A stretch of 64,000 nucleotides of DNA, from contig NZ_AP022603.1 of NCBI RefSeq assembly GCF_010726955.1, positions 1,364,001-1,428,000 on the forward strand, read 5' to 3'. The position numbers were made by a program, and so were the translations under genes. This document shows, one piece after another, positions 19,108 through 26,591 of the stretch (positions are counted from its first letter, which is position 1; every line of letters begins with the position of its first letter). Below the pieces are notes generated by a model, which saw only the letters and a list, made by a program, of their open reading frames with translations, had not been told where the DNA came from and searched no databases. This DNA is from Mycolicibacterium fallax. GTDB taxonomy: Bacteria > Actinomycetota > Actinomycetes > Mycobacteriales > Mycobacteriaceae.

Positions 19108-19457
19108 CAGGCCACCTCCCAGCTGCGGGCGGCCGGCTCGGAAACCGGCTCGGGATCGGGTGCCGGATCGGGCTCCGGATCGGTCTCCGGGGCGAGGCCC
19201 AGCAGCAGCTCCAGCTGCGCGATGCCCCGCAGCCTTTCGACCGCGGCCTTCACGTCGCGCGGGCGCTGCGCGGCGGCGGCTTCCCTGCCGGCCGATGCCC
19301 ACGCGGCGGCGACCAGTTCGGCGACCGCGGCGTGCACAGCGCGGCGGCTGGCTCCGGCATCAACCAGCTGCACTACGGCGGCCGCGTCAACGCCCGCCGG
19401 GAGCGGGGTGGTCAGCAACAGCCGCGCGACTCGTTCCGGATGGGGCTGCGTGTTCAT
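19107..19457 (-). CDS. Hypothetical protein with Pro-Asp-Glu repeat tail
   Basis: 116 residues. An alanine-rich helical body (about 1-85) resembles a small helix-turn-helix or dimerisation domain but matches no family I recognise. The tail holds PEPDPAPDPEP-type repeats. AGAGGT precedes the ATG. Its stop overlaps the start of the small membrane protein. Same leftward operon as the FtsK-like gene. Confidence 0.6.
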   Translation of the reverse strand: MNTQPHPERVARLLLTTPLPAGVDAAAVVQLVDAGASRRAVHAAVAELVAAAWASAGREAAAAQRPRDVKAAVERLRGIAQLELLLGLAPETDPEPDPAPDPEPVSEPAARSWEVA

Positions 19458-19518
19458 TTCAGTACCTCTTTCTGTTCGTGTTTTCGGTCGGTCTGCGGTG
19501 GTGGCGTGCGGGGAGGCA

Positions 19519-20028
19519 TCAGTCAGGGGCCACCTCCACTCGGCGGATCAGCAGGATTTCCGCCGGCCGAAGTCGCACGAAAGCCCGCCACCTGCCCAGC
19601 CCCCGCAGCGTCAGCAGCTCGCGCAGCACCTCCGCCAACCGGACGGGGTCGGAGCCGACCGGGGGCGTCACGGTCGCCAGCACGTGCATGGGGGTCGGCG
19701 TCACGGCGAGGCGGTAGCGGCCGGTGTCGGCGGGGGCCAGGGCCGCGGTGACGGCGGCGGCCAGCAAACCCGCCGCAGAACCCGTATCGACCCGCGTATC
19801 TACCCCTGTAGCCACCCCCGTATCGGGGGCTGTATCGGGGGTTGTAGCGGGGGTTGTATCGGGGGTTGTAGCGAAAAACGGGGGTGCATCCGGTATGCGA
19901 TTCTGCTCCCGATTCGCACACCGCGTGCCAATACTCGCGCGCGCGCGCGTTGGGCCCATATCGCCCGGCCGAAGTCCCCCGAGCGGAGATAGCGCGGCGG
20001 TCACGCGGCCCGTGCCGGCGGCGATCAT
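19519..20028 (-). CDS. Hypothetical protein with Thr-Pro-Asp tandem repeats
   Basis: 169 residues. The ATG overlaps the previous stop (ATGA), which fixes the start. The middle (about 50-80) is a run of TTPD/TTPA/TGVD units coded by 12-bp DNA repeats. The C-terminal 80 residues look folded (VRLAEVLRELLTLRGLG, then AEILLIRRVEV). No family recognised. Part of the leftward transfer operon. Confidence 0.6.
   Translation of the reverse strand: MIAAGTGRVTAALSPLGGLRPGDMGPTRARASIGTRCANREQNRIPDAPPFFATTPDTTPATTPDTAPDTGVATGVDTRVDTGSAAGLLAAAVTAALAPADTGRYRLAVTPTPMHVLATVTPPVGSDPVRLAEVLRELLTLRGLGRWRAFVRLRPAEILLIRRVEVAPD
19781..19873. repeat. 12-bp tandem repeats inside a coding region
   Basis: Imperfect units of GGGGGTTGTATC / GGGGGTTGTAGC (plus strand) keep the reading frame of the leftward gene and code for Thr-Pro-Asp/Ala units. 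Copy number changes would lengthen or shorten the protein without frameshift. Confidence 0.75.
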
Positions 20029-20450
20029 CGCGCCGCCCCCTCGCCGCCGAAGCCCATGCGATTCACGCGCCAGCAACCATCCGCGCCGGGGTTCAAGTCC
20101 TCACCGCGCGCCGCGGCCAGATCCGCCACCGGGGCCAGCAGCCGATCCAGCGACGCCGGCCGGATGCCCAACGCACGCGCCACCGCGCTGCGGGTGATGC
20201 CACCCACCAGGCACCACGCGATATACGTCGCCAGTGCCTGATCCACCTGCCGCTGGGCCTGCCGCAGCTGCACCGCCGCGGCGAGGGCAGCGCGCGGATC
20301 AGCGGCGTGCACGGCGGGCCGGGTGGCCACCTGCTGCAACGGCTTGGAAGATTCCGCCACGGCCATCACCACGGCGCGGGCGGCGGGGCCGATGCTGGCG
20401 GCATACGCGGCGCGGCTGCGCGGGTCGCGGGTGCGGATTTGGGGGCTCAT
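20025..20450 (-). CDS. Small HTH-type protein
   Basis: 141 residues, mostly helical. GGITRSAVARALGIRPASLDRLLAPV (given here as the segment around residues 82-107) has helix-turn-helix spacing like sigma-4 or resolvase DNA-binding ends. AAAGG is seven bases before the ATG. It follows the FtsK-like gene by 11 bases. It could bind element DNA during transfer or regulate the operon; this is inference. Confidence 0.6.
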   Translation of the reverse strand: MSPQIRTRDPRSRAAYAASIGPAARAVVMAVAESSKPLQQVATRPAVHAADPRAALAAAVQLRQAQRQVDQALATYIAWCLVGGITRSAVARALGIRPASLDRLLAPVADLAAARGEDLNPGADGCWRVNRMGFGGEGAAR

Positions 20451-20461
20451 GCGGAGGCCTT

Positions 20462-22480
20462 TCAGTAGCTGGCGGGGGCGATGTGGTCGGGGTTCAGCAG
20501 TGGAACTCCGGGGTCATAGGCATCGGATAGCGGGTCCCAGCGGCCCGCTGCGCGGTCGGGCCGGCCGTCGATCCCGTCCAGCACCACCACCGGCAGTTGG
20601 GCCACCGTGGGCAGCTCGCCGGTGGTGCGATCGCCCGGGAAAAGCGACCATCCCTGCCACTCGCCGGAGCCGTCCAGCGGGAAGCGCCAGCCCCACCGAC
20701 GGACACGCGGGGTGCGCTCCAGGGCATCGCGGGTGCGCGCCCAACTGGCGGCCAGTTCGGCGTCCCCGGCGGTCTCCGGATGCTCCGCCGGGGTGTACCC
20801 GTAGTGCGCCTGGAACTGTTGCACTTTGCCCGCGGCGTCAGCCACGATCCCGCGGCCGCGCATCCCGTCGGTGATGCCCTCGGCGGCCTCAACGGCGGCC
20901 GCCTTGTCGTCCTTGAACAGCACCTCGATCGGCCCGGCGGGGCCGGGCTTCGGGCGGCCGAAAACGATGCGCGTGGCGGCGTTCTGGGCGATGCGACCGG
21001 GTATCGCGCTGGCGTAAGTGTGCTGCGTCGACAACACCAGGTGGAGTGCGAAACTGCGGCCCTGCGCGAAGATTTTGCTGGCCACATTGACCATCGCGGC
21101 ACCCGCCCCGCGCTCCGCGGGATCGGCGGATCCGAGCAGCTCGTCGAGGCCCTGGCCCCACTCATCGATAAACACGACGACGGGTTCCCACACCGGCCGG
21201 CTGATGCCCCGCCGGGCCAGCAGCGGCATCAACGCCGACCGGCGCTCCAGCTCATCCCGCAGCCACAGCAGCAACCGCGAAATGCCGCCGATCGTGGTGC
21301 TGTAGTGCACCACCCCCGGCATCCGCGCGCCGTAGAGAAACTCCAGGTCAGGGTCCACCTTGAACGCCCCGATTGCGACCGCTGCCCCCTGTAGAGCCAG
21401 TCCTGTGATCATGGTCAGGATGGATCGGGTTTTGCCTGCACCGGACGTGCCCGCGATCACCACGTGAGGCCGCTTCGCGAGCGGCACTTCGATGCGCTCA
21501 CCCGCCGCGGTAACCCCCACCGGCAGAACCAGTTTCGGCGCTACCACGAACCGCTGCTCCGGGCTGTGCGGAAGCCAGAACTGCGTGGGCTCCATGTGCA
21601 CGAACTTCGGGAACGCGACCGCCGGACGAGTGTTCAACTTGATGCGCAGATGGGTGCCCTCGGCCTCGCAGCGGAGGTCCGGGCAGCGGAACAGGGACGC
21701 CAGCGTGCCTTCGGCTTTCACCGCGTCGCGGACGCTGAGACCGCCCGGGAGCCGCACCAGAAGCTCGGGGCCGCGGGGTCCGATTTCACGCGCCAAGATG
21801 CGCGGCGCGAGAACACTGCCGTCGGACTTCTTCACCGTCAGACCGGCCCGCTCGAACAGCAGGCGCGACACCTTTTTCCCCTCGGCGGTGTCCTGCGCGT
21901 AGATCGCGGCGGCCGTCTTTCCGGCTGCCCGCCACGGCTGCGCGGGGTCCTCGCCGACGATGCCGCGCGTGAGGGTGAAGCGGCTGGCATCGACCGGCGC
22001 GGCGGCGTAATCGCCCCATTCCCAGGCTCGGATCAGCCCCACAACGCCGCGCGCCGCATCGACCAGGACGGTGCCCAGCGGCACCCGAACCTGGACCTGA
22101 ACACCGTTCGCGCCGTGCGGGATTGCGCGCAGCCGCGACCCGGCCGGCAGCCCCAGCCGCGTCACCTGCTCGACGGTGGTGTAGCGGTTCCAGCGGTCGA
22201 TCACGTGCTCGCGGGCGGTGACTTCGGCGGGCTTCTCGTCGGCCTGCGGGCCCTGCACCTGCCCGCAGCGGGAGACGCGCTCGGCGAGTTCCGCGAGTTC
22301 CGCGGCCTGCGCGGCGAGGCGGCGAGCCTGCTCGGCTTTGGCATCGGCTTCGGCCGCGCGGTCGACGAACTCCGGCGCCGGATCCGGCTGCGGCGCGCGG
22401 GTTTTCGGGCGCGGTTTCGGCGCCGGTTCAGGTGCGGAAAGGTCGTCGCCGAGGCCGAAAAGGTCATCGAACTCGGACAT
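20462..22480 (-). CDS. FtsK/SpoIIIE-type DNA translocase (AICE Tra/TraB-like)
   Basis: 672 residues. Walker A GTSGAGKT (344-351) and Walker B VVVFIDEW (D439, E440) are in the order of FtsK-like motors, followed by a STQHTY sensor-like segment and GRIAQNAATRIVFGR. No membrane helix is predicted, so it probably needs a membrane partner. In actinomycete elements one such protein moves double-stranded DNA to the recipient. The first 75 residues are a charged, proline-rich, coiled-coil-like extension. The ATG overlaps the stop of the upstream lipoprotein gene (TGATG); that pair is probably the transfer core. Confidence 0.85.
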   Translation of the reverse strand: MSEFDDLFGLGDDLSAPEPAPKPRPKTRAPQPDPAPEFVDRAAEADAKAEQARRLAAQAAELAELAERVSRCGQVQGPQADEKPAEVTAREHVIDRWNRYTTVEQVTRLGLPAGSRLRAIPHGANGVQVQVRVPLGTVLVDAARGVVGLIRAWEWGDYAAAPVDASRFTLTRGIVGEDPAQPWRAAGKTAAAIYAQDTAEGKKVSRLLFERAGLTVKKSDGSVLAPRILAREIGPRGPELLVRLPGGLSVRDAVKAEGTLASLFRCPDLRCEAEGTHLRIKLNTRPAVAFPKFVHMEPTQFWLPHSPEQRFVVAPKLVLPVGVTAAGERIEVPLAKRPHVVIAGTSGAGKTRSILTMITGLALQGAAVAIGAFKVDPDLEFLYGARMPGVVHYSTTIGGISRLLLWLRDELERRSALMPLLARRGISRPVWEPVVVFIDEWGQGLDELLGSADPAERGAGAAMVNVASKIFAQGRSFALHLVLSTQHTYASAIPGRIAQNAATRIVFGRPKPGPAGPIEVLFKDDKAAAVEAAEGITDGMRGRGIVADAAGKVQQFQAHYGYTPAEHPETAGDAELAASWARTRDALERTPRVRRWGWRFPLDGSGEWQGWSLFPGDRTTGELPTVAQLPVVVLDGIDGRPDRAAGRWDPLSDAYDPGVPLLNPDHIAPASY

Positions 22481-23694
22481 CAGAAATCCCAATCATCAGC
22501 AGGAGCAGCCGCAGCCGGGCCGGCAGCTGGGGCAGCGGAGCCGCCGCCGTTGCCGTTGGTGAACCGCGCGGTGATCCGCCCGTCGGACTGCCGCGTCACA
22601 AAGCCTCCGGCGATCTCGCGCACCCGGAGTTCGCGCAGCAGCGGGCCCTGCAATTGGCCGAAGCTCTGCGCCGTTTTGGCCGGATCATCTACCCGCCAGA
22701 CGACCAGGACGTCGCCGCCGTTGAGCAGCTCAACATCCTCGATCACCGCCCACGGGGTGAACTCCCCGCTCTCCGGATCGGTGTCGCCCGCCTTCAGCGC
22801 CTGCGCCACCCGCAGCCACGCCGCGCGAACCGGAGCGTCACGCCCGTCGATCCCCAGCATCACGCTGGCGGCGCTCCCCTCTGGCGCCTCGAAGCCCGCG
22901 GTCAAGCCCAGGGCGTGCGCATCAGCGGTGTCCAGCTGCGGCTCCGGCGGCGGCTTCTGCCCGGCCATCTCGGCCGCGCCAGCCGCCCTTTCCCAACGCT
23001 CACCGGCGATCTCGTAGCCGGCCTTCGCCACCCCCAGCCACCGCAAACGCGCGACGACTCCCCACCCGGCCAGCCCGCCGACAACCACCGCCAGCACGGC
23101 GGGGCCCGCGGCCCCGAAGCCCAGCAGCATCAGCGCCGGGGCGGCCACCACGCCAAGCCATCCGGCGGTCGCCGCCTGCTGCGCGGCGGTGGTCCGCACC
23201 CCGGCCGCGGGGCCGTCCGGCGCCCGGTGCGGCGGCAGATCAGCGAGCGGGTCGCGCCGGCGTCCGGCGGAGTAACCGCCGGCCAGCAGCGCGGCCAGCC
23301 CGATGAGAAACGGCCAGCTGGTGAGGCCTGCTACCCACGGCTTTTCAACCTGCGGCGGGGCGGCGTGGTAGGCGGCGAGATCGCGCTGATGCTGGCGGGT
23401 TTCGCGCTCATACTGCGCCCATTTTTCAAACGCCGCGGCGTATTCCGCCTGCGCCTCCTCGACCGCGCGCTGGTGCTCCGTCGACCGCCGGGTTAAGCAA
23501 GATTGGAAGCCGAAATCGCCGGAGCGGCCGCACGAACTGAAGCTGAGGGGCGGCACCGATGCGTGGGTCGGCTTCGCCACCCGCACCGGCGGAACCGGGG
23601 CCGGCGCGGTGGTCTGCAGCGCCCCGCAACCGGACAGCGTGAGGGCGCCGGCGATGGTCGCGGCGGCGGCGAAACGGCGGGGGAAACGGCTCAT
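22480..23694 (-). CDS. Membrane lipoprotein, putative partner of the transfer ATPase
   Basis: 404 residues. A signal peptide ends in the lipobox LSGC, so the mature protein should be lipid-anchored. A charged helical segment (about 75-110) is followed by a helix near 122-142 and a hydrophobic hairpin near 175-215, then a soluble C-terminal domain with VWRVDDPAKTAQSFG. The ATG is preferred to the upstream GTG, which lies inside an operator-like palindrome. First gene of the leftward operon and coupled to the FtsK-like gene. Supplying membrane anchoring for transfer is inferred. Confidence 0.7.
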   Translation of the reverse strand: MSRFPRRFAAAATIAGALTLSGCGALQTTAPAPVPPVRVAKPTHASVPPLSFSSCGRSGDFGFQSCLTRRSTEHQRAVEEAQAEYAAAFEKWAQYERETRQHQRDLAAYHAAPPQVEKPWVAGLTSWPFLIGLAALLAGGYSAGRRRDPLADLPPHRAPDGPAAGVRTTAAQQAATAGWLGVVAAPALMLLGFGAAGPAVLAVVVGGLAGWGVVARLRWLGVAKAGYEIAGERWERAAGAAEMAGQKPPPEPQLDTADAHALGLTAGFEAPEGSAASVMLGIDGRDAPVRAAWLRVAQALKAGDTDPESGEFTPWAVIEDVELLNGGDVLVVWRVDDPAKTAQSFGQLQGPLLRELRVREIAGGFVTRQSDGRITARFTNGNGGGSAAPAAGPAAAAPADDWDF

Positions 23695-23712
23695 GGCAAA
23701 CAGTGTGAGCTT

Positions 23713-23731
23713 TTCGCACACGGTGTGCGAA
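23713..23731. promoter_or_regulatory. Operator-like palindrome in the divergent promoter region
   Basis: TTCGCACAC-G-GTGTGCGAA is a perfect 9-bp inverted repeat around one base. It sits 19 bases before the start of the leftward transfer operon and 184 bases before the rightward regulator/xis operon. An imperfect copy, TTCGCACACCGCGTGCCAA, is at 19,915-19,933. The small HTH protein at 23,915 is a candidate ligand. Confidence 0.65.
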
Positions 23732-23914
23732 TGGCGAATGTCTCGGTTTCAGAGAAGGTTCCGGCACCAGACGGTTCGGGACGGCCCGCGACGGGCAAAG
23801 CCGTTACCAAACTGTGACCCCAGGGGGTGTCGCCGGACCGCGCCCTCTTCGACGGGTGGAGCTGGGGCGTGATGGCATGTGCAGCAGTAGGACGGCTAAG
23901 GAAGGCGAATTGCT

Positions 23915-24124
23915 GTGGAAATGTTGACGATTCGGCAGGTTGCGGGGCTCGCGCGGGTGAGCGTGAGCACCGTAGAAAGGGCAGTGCGCCGCGGCGAGCT
24001 GCGGGCTTTCAAGCTCGGGCGCGCGACGCGGATCAGCTCTGCGGACGCGCGCGCATGGCTCACCGCGGCCCCTGTGCAGGTGCAGGTTCGGGCCACCAGC
24101 GACGCCGCGGAGGGTGCCGCGTGA
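23915..24124 (+). CDS. Excisionase/MerR-like HTH protein
   Basis: 69 residues with the winged-helix excisionase pattern: LTIRQVAGLARVSVSTVERA, then RRGELRAFKLGRATRISSADARAWL. Such proteins bend att DNA for excision or repress plasmid promoters. GTG start with AAGGA upstream; an in-frame ATG two codons later is possible. It heads a rightward operon divergent from the transfer operon, so it may instead regulate transfer. A second protein of this type lies at 25,703. Confidence 0.75.
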   Translation: MEMLTIRQVAGLARVSVSTVERAVRRGELRAFKLGRATRISSADARAWLTAAPVQVQVRATSDAAEGAA

Positions 24125-24717
24125 GCGCCCGCGCGGCCGCGGCGGCAGTCGCGGATCACGCCATCGCGAACGAGATGCCGCTACCGTGGGTGACGGTCTA
24201 CGCCGCCGAGGCCTACTTGCTTCTCGGCTGCGAGCCACCCCTTGCGCATGGGCCCGCGATTGCCATGGCGCGGCGGGAGATCGGCGTCGAGGGCGAGACG
24301 CAGGTGCTCGCCTGGCTCGCCGACCACCGCGACTGGATCACGGCCGCGGGCGCGGCGTTGACGGCGCTCGACGACCTCGAGACTGATCCCATCCCCGATA
24401 CTCCCCGCGAGGCCGCCCTGATCGGTGCGGCCGCCGAACGCGCGGCCCTGGCTGCGGGTGCGCCGCTGGCCGAGGTCATCTGGCACGGCACCTGCGCGAC
24501 GGCGCAGGCGCAGGCGCGCTTCTGGGGCATCGAACCGGGCATCACCCGCATCTGCGGCGCAGATCCCATCGCCGGCGCGGCCGCCCGCTGGGCCGCGCTG
24601 CCCAACGCGCGGCTCATCGAAATCGCCAACGCGGTGCATCAGCGGCTGCGGGAGTTTGCGGCGGCCGCCGAGGCCGCCGAGGCCGACAAGGCTGCCGCAG
24701 AGGAGGCGGGCCGGTGA
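24121..24717 (+). CDS. Hypothetical protein, alanine-rich
   Basis: 198 residues. The GTG start overlaps the upstream stop (GTGA), fixing the start. The N-terminal part carries LPWVTVYAAEAYLLLGCEPPLAHGPA; the C-terminal 25 residues are an Ala/Glu coiled coil. No family recognised. The pattern of overlapping starts and stops with 23,915 and 24,714 indicates one operon. Confidence 0.6.
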   Translation: MSARAAAAAVADHAIANEMPLPWVTVYAAEAYLLLGCEPPLAHGPAIAMARREIGVEGETQVLAWLADHRDWITAAGAALTALDDLETDPIPDTPREAALIGAAAERAALAAGAPLAEVIWHGTCATAQAQARFWGIEPGITRICGADPIAGAAARWAALPNARLIEIANAVHQRLREFAAAAEAAEADKAAAEEAGR

Positions 24718-25475
24718 GCGCGCGCCGCTACTGGGCCTGGGTCCTCGCCGCCGCCGTCGCCGTCTCCGTGGCGGGCAATGTTGGCCATGCGATCCTCACA
24801 GCGAACCCCGCGCTGCGCACACCGGCCGCCGTCGCAGCGGCGCTCCCGCCGCTCGCCTTGTTGGCCGTGACCGAGGGGCTCGCGCGTAGCCACGGCCGCG
24901 GCGTCCGCCGCAGGGTCTACCGCGCCGGTGTCGGCGGAGCTGTGGTCATCGCCGCCTTGGCGTTCGTGCTCAGCTTCGCCGCCCTGCGCGATTTGGCCGT
25001 GATGCTGGGCCAGCCGGCCGCCGTGGCCGCCGGGTGGCCGTTGCTGGCAGATGCAACTATCGCGGTCGCCTCGATCATGGTGCTGGCGCTGAAGCCTGAC
25101 GAGGCGGCGACCACCCCGGCCGCCCCGGTGGCCGGGGCCGTGGCCGGGGCTGTGGCCAGCGGCAACACCTCCGCGGCGGCGGCCGGGGTGGACGGGGAGG
25201 CGACCGGGGAGGCCGGGGAGGCGGCCGGGGTGGACGGCGAGGTGGTCGGGGTGGACGGCGGGGTGGCCGGGGTGGCCGGCGGGGTGGCCGGGGAGTTCCG
25301 GGAGCTGGCCGAGCAGCTGGTGCGGGAGGGGCGGGTGCGGGCCCCGGCGGCCACGGTGGCCGCCGCACTGGCCGCCCTGGCCGGCGGGCGGTCGCTGCGG
25401 GCGACCGCCAGCGCGACCGGGTTGCATCGGACAGCTGTGCGGCGGCTGGCGGGCCTGGCGGCGGAGGTGGGGTGA
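24714..25475 (+). CDS. DUF2637-type membrane protein with C-terminal HTH-like end
   Basis: 253 residues. Four membrane helices (about 8-28, 40-58, 70-92 and 102-124) show the DUF2637 pattern FAALRDLAVMLGQ followed by a WPLLADATI segment; this family is typical of actinomycete conjugative plasmids. A Gly/Val/Asp repeat stretch (about 150-190, VDGE/VAG units) links to a C-terminal segment with LRATASATGLHRTAVRRLAGL, which looks like a helix-turn-helix. A membrane-tethered DNA-binding role is inferred. The GTG start overlaps the preceding stop. Confidence 0.7.
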   Translation: MSARRYWAWVLAAAVAVSVAGNVGHAILTANPALRTPAAVAAALPPLALLAVTEGLARSHGRGVRRRVYRAGVGGAVVIAALAFVLSFAALRDLAVMLGQPAAVAAGWPLLADATIAVASIMVLALKPDEAATTPAAPVAGAVAGAVASGNTSAAAAGVDGEATGEAGEAAGVDGEVVGVDGGVAGVAGGVAGEFRELAEQLVREGRVRAPAATVAAALAALAGGRSLRATASATGLHRTAVRRLAGLAAEVG

Positions 25476-25540
25476 CGGACGGGGTGCCGGGGGGCGTTTG
25501 ATAACAGTTCGATAACGATCTCTATCGAGTCACACCCGCC

Positions 25541-25592
25541 ACTCCAGTCCCTAGGCGTCCAGGGGAGTCCAGAGCGTCCACAGCGGCGTCCG
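25541..25592. promoter_or_regulatory. Clustered GTCC-A repeats upstream of the second xis-like gene
   Basis: The 227-base gap 25,476-25,702 has no gene. It holds five spaced copies of (A/C)GTCC(A/C/G) within 52 bases and, just before them, the pair GATAAC at 25,501 and 25,511 with TATCGA at 25,523. The spacing is irregular. It may be a regulator or excisionase binding region; no protein can be assigned. Confidence 0.35.
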
Positions 25593-25702
25593 TGCCGTGC
25601 ACGCCGTACTCCGGGTGAGTCGACGCTGCGGATTGGCCCGCTGGACACCCCGAAAACTGCTGGTCAAAGTGGTAGCCATCCGACGAGAACCAAGGAGATC
25701 CG

Positions 25703-25885
25703 ATGACGACTACCGCAATCGAGCCCGAGCTGATCTCGGTCGATCAGCTCGCCGCCCGCTGGAGTGTCCACCCGGACACCGTCCGCGCCCTCATCGCCGG
25801 TGGCCGCCTGAAAAGCGTCCGCGTCGGCCGCCTGCTGCGCATCCGCCGCGAGGCGGCCGAGGCGTACCTGGCGGGTGCCGCCTGA
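25703..25885 (+). CDS. Excisionase-family HTH protein (Xis-like)
   Basis: 60 residues, almost all one DNA-binding domain: SVDQLAARWSVHPDTVRAL, then GGRLKSVRVGRLLRIRREAAEAYL. AAGGAG lies seven bases before the ATG. Small size and the helix_turn_helix_17 pattern fit an AICE excisionase, which would direct the integrase towards excision. It has its own upstream region and terminator, so it is a single-gene unit. Xis and repressor roles cannot be separated by sequence. Confidence 0.75.
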   Translation: MTTTAIEPELISVDQLAARWSVHPDTVRALIAGGRLKSVRVGRLLRIRREAAEAYLAGAA

Positions 25886-25888
25886 AAT

Positions 25889-25920
25889 AGCAGAGGCCAC
25901 CCGGGACGGTGGCCTCTGCT
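25889..25920 (+). terminator. Rho-independent terminator after xis
   Basis: AGCAGAGGCCACC and GGTGGCCTCTGCT form a perfect 13-bp stem with a six-base loop, followed by GAGTTTTCT. It isolates the Xis-like gene from the primase operon. Confidence 0.85.
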
Positions 25921-25958
25921 GAGTTTTCTCGCCCTCTAAAGCAAAGAAAGTTCTCACG

Positions 25959-26591
25959 ATGACTGTATCAAATTCTCCGGCCAGCGCACAGGTTCCGACG
26001 CGCCCGGTCGACCCCGACCTCGCCCGGCGCGTCATCTGGCGGATGCTCCTCGACCTCGCCGCCGCCGACCCCGCCGCCGTCCTGCGCAGCGCGGAGCTGG
26101 TGCCCACCGAGGAAGTCCGGCAGCTGCAGCCGGCCGCCGGAGCCGCCTACGCGCTGATGGCCTCCGTGGCCGAGGCCGGCGAGGATCCGGCCGCAGACAA
26201 CTTGATGGCCGCCGCGCTCCGCGACGGCCTGCTGGCCGGGCAGCAGGGCGAGGCGCTGAAGCGCGTCCTCCTCGCGCTGGCAACCGCCCACGGCGAGGCC
26301 CTGCGCCTCCCCACCAGCCGCGCGGACGTCGCCGGGCTGATCCTCCGCGCGCGCGCCGAACAATTCGCCTACGCGCTCGGATTGAATGCAGGAACCCTCG
26401 GCGAGGCCGAACTGGTGCGGGCCATCCGGGGCGGCTGCGCGGCCCTGCTTGGCTCAGCGGCAGAGTTCGCCCGGGCCCAGCTGGCCGCAGGCGCTACCGC
26501 CGACGACGCGGGCGCCGAGCCCGCCGAGGTTGCTGAGCTTGAGGCTGAGCAGTTGGAGCTCACCGCGGGCAGCGGAGAGGTGGCCGCATGA
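25959..26591 (+). CDS. Hypothetical protein preceding the primase-helicase
   Basis: 210 residues, helical and alanine-rich, with an acidic C-terminus (EPAEVAELEAEQLEL). No family recognised. Only a weak AAAGAAAG stands before the ATG. Its stop overlaps the primase-helicase start (ATGA), so it is probably made with it and may assist replication, e.g. as a primase accessory or origin-binding protein; this is inferred from position. Confidence 0.6.
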   Translation: MTVSNSPASAQVPTRPVDPDLARRVIWRMLLDLAAADPAAVLRSAELVPTEEVRQLQPAAGAAYALMASVAEAGEDPAADNLMAAALRDGLLAGQQGEALKRVLLALATAHGEALRLPTSRADVAGLILRARAEQFAYALGLNAGTLGEAELVRAIRGGCAALLGSAAEFARAQLAAGATADDAGAEPAEVAELEAEQLELTAGSGEVAA

